Virus record (IMG/VR): IMGVR_UViG_3300025483_000046
Location: 1-31,269 of that record
Source of the DNA: a virus
DNA length: 31,269 nt
Direction: 5' to 3' (one strand)
Shown here: one piece after another, positions 30,233 to 31,269 of the stretch
Position numbering within the stretch: the stretch's first letter is position 1
Layout of the letters: each line of letters starts with the position of its first letter
Notes under the pieces: model-generated
Databases searched by the model: none
Seen by the model: only the letters and a program-made list of their open reading frames with translations
What the model was told of the DNA's origin: nothing
Translations under genes and position numbers: made by a program

Positions 30233-30625
30233 ATGGAAGAAGATTTTTTAGCAACTATAAAATTAGTATCTGGAGAGGAAATAGTAGCAAGGGTTTGTTA
30301 TTTACCTGATGAAGATAAACTCTTATTAGAGAATCCTCTTCAAGTTGAAAAAGCAAAAACAAAAAAAGGTTCGTTGGACATGGCAGGATTCACTTTAGTA
30401 GAGTGGATCACAGCAACGTTCGATGACCTTTTTGTTTTAAAAAGAGATCACATTTTGACAATGACGGAAACTGATTCCAAGATTGAAGAATTCTATAATA
30501 AGATGGTTAATAGATTAAATTCTGGTTCTCTTGTTGAGAATAAAAAGTTCTCAAAACAAATGGGGTATCTAGGATCAGTGACTGAAACTAGAAAGTTTTT
30601 AGAAAAAGTATTTAAGTTAAGCTAA
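30233..30625 (+). CDS. Possible Sm/LSm-like small protein, 130 aa
   Basis: It begins two bases after uvsW. Residues 5-38 (LATIKLVSGEEIVARVCYLPDEDKLLLENPLQVE) follow the Sm1 pattern, a strand, a Gly-containing turn, another strand, and an acidic turn with N and P. The second half is helical and charged (DSKIEEFYNKMVNRL). A one-domain Sm-like, possibly RNA-binding protein is a reasonable hypothesis but is based on pattern only. Its position between UvsW and the late sigma factor could indicate a role in the replication-to-late switch. Confident as a gene, uncertain in family. Confidence 0.75.
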   Translation: MEEDFLATIKLVSGEEIVARVCYLPDEDKLLLENPLQVEKAKTKKGSLDMAGFTLVEWITATFDDLFVLKRDHILTMTETDSKIEEFYNKMVNRLNSGSLVENKKFSKQMGYLGSVTETRKFLEKVFKLS

Positions 30626-30694
30626 AAGCTACAACCTCTCTTGAACCCTTACAGAGTTATTCTACTGGTATTTGTGAGGATTGTCAAGACCCCT

Positions 30695-30723
30695 TTGACA
30701 TATCACTGACAGAGTGGTATACT
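30695..30723 (+). promoter_or_regulatory. Strong sigma70 (early) promoter for gene 55
   Basis: TTGACA (30695-30700), a 17-base spacer and TATACT (30718-30723), with an extended -10 TGG, make the best host-type promoter in the window. Two inverted repeats overlap it: TGTCAA (30682-30687) with the -35 TTGACA, and CACT / AGTG inside the spacer (30704-30716). Confidence 0.8.
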
Positions 30724-30764
30724 TGTTATATGATAATACGGTAACAAACGTGGCATACACAGTA

Positions 30765-31259
30765 ATGGCAAAAAGAAAGCAAACCGAATACTACGTCAAT
30801 AACAAGGAGTTTCTCGCTGCCATTACGGAGTTTCGAGACAAAGTTATTAAAGCAAAAGAACAAGACAAACCTCGACCGCGTGTCACTAACTATATTGGTG
30901 AGTGCTTCCTTAAGATCGCAACACACTTATCATACAAACCAAACTTTGTCAATTACATGTTCCGTGAGGACATGATCTGCGATGGTATCGAGAACTGTCT
31001 TCAGTACATTGACAACTTCGATCCAGAGAAATCAAAGAACCCGTTTGCTTACTTCACTCAAATCATTTACTACGCTTTCTTGCGTCGTATCCAGAAAGAG
31101 AAAAAGCAACTAGAGATCAAAGGCAAGATCCTAGAGAGATCTGGTTATGATGAGGTTATGCATACTGACACCTATGATGGTACAATGTCTGGTATGAACG
31201 CTTCTTACTCTGACATGGGTAGTATCAAAGAAAACATTGAGACAAGAATGAACCGATGA
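30765..31259 (+). CDS. gp55: gp55-like late sigma factor
   Basis: This is the T4-type late sigma factor that directs host RNA polymerase to TATAAATA-like promoters, 164 aa (T4 185). Conserved-looking blocks are YIGECFLKIATHLSYKPNFVNYMFREDMICDGIENCLQYIDNFDPEKSKNPFAYFTQIIYYAFLRRIQKEKKQ, which correspond to sigma region 2 with the F-x-Y-F-x-x-I polymerase/promoter-contact helix. The ATG at 30765 is chosen. A GTG at 30750 is possible; the longer frame from 30714 would start inside the promoter. It is expressed from a host-type promoter, as a switch protein must be before late transcription. Its presence supports the late-core assignments made above. Confidence 0.93.
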   Translation: MAKRKQTEYYVNNKEFLAAITEFRDKVIKAKEQDKPRPRVTNYIGECFLKIATHLSYKPNFVNYMFREDMICDGIENCLQYIDNFDPEKSKNPFAYFTQIIYYAFLRRIQKEKKQLEIKGKILERSGYDEVMHTDTYDGTMSGMNASYSDMGSIKENIETRMNR

Positions 31260-31269
31260 ATTATGAATG
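31256..31269 (+). CDS. Start of a following gene, cut by the window edge
   Basis: An ATG overlaps the gp55 stop (ATGA) and opens a frame reading MNYE to the edge. Only four codons are visible, so the product cannot be named. A second ATG lies at 31267. Confidence 0.35.

Overview
The window is part of the genome of a T4-like cyanophage (a contractile-tailed myovirus of marine Synechococcus or Prochlorococcus). The evidence is the order of recognisable T4 homologues (gp13, 14, 15, 16, 17, 18, 19, 20, 67, 21, 22, 23, 3, UvsY, UvsW, gp55), combined with a photosynthetic electron carrier (plastocyanin) and a 6-phosphogluconate-dehydrogenase-like gene, both host-derived metabolic genes typical of cyanophages. 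The sequence alone does not say which of the two hosts it infects. The DNA is AT-rich and almost entirely coding; no stretch longer than about 100 bases lacks a gene or regulatory element.

Layout. (1) 2-7456: the 3' part of a giant, repeat-rich fibre-like structural gene that enters from the left edge. (2) 7481-8136: two small genes of unknown function. (3) 8123-9812: the only minus-strand block, two putative 2OG-Fe(II) oxygenases and a small cysteine-rich protein. (4) 9813-10122: a one-gene late unit encoding a coiled-coil protein, with its own late promoter and terminator. (5) 10130-13752: neck and tail-terminator genes 13, 14 and 15, the small terminase and a DUF6321-like protein. (6) 13749-14870: a sigma70-type promoter, a 55-aa ORF, plastocyanin and a truncated gnd-like gene. 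(7) 14876-17600: a dense chain of overlapping micro-genes, many encoding one membrane helix, plus a nuclease. (8) 17626-27430: terminase, sheath, tube, portal, prohead core, protease, scaffold and major capsid protein. (9) 27511-31269: two micro-genes, gp3-like tail completion protein, UvsY, UvsW, a possible Sm-like protein, the late sigma factor gp55 and the first bases of another gene.

How it works together. The products build heads (20, 67, 21, 22, 23), package DNA (16, 17), and make neck and tail (13, 14, 15, 18, 19, 3, fibre). UvsY and UvsW serve recombination-dependent replication, and gp55 redirects host RNA polymerase to late promoters. Late-promoter cores of the T4 type (NATAAATA or CTAAATA) occur before many of the structural genes. 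Plastocyanin and the gnd-like protein probably modify host electron flow and NADP-linked metabolism during infection.

The least ordinary signals are: late-promoter cores placed inside hairpins, two of which are also intrinsic-terminator-like, and inside upstream stop codons; sequence modules shared between the neck protein gp14 and the giant fibre; an EF-hand/dockerin-like loop at the end of gp15; the inverted oxygenase cassette; a gnd-like protein with no catalytic domain; a palindrome inside the plastocyanin-operon promoter; and the chain of overlapping micro-genes. All functional statements rest on motif recognition by eye; no database search was run.
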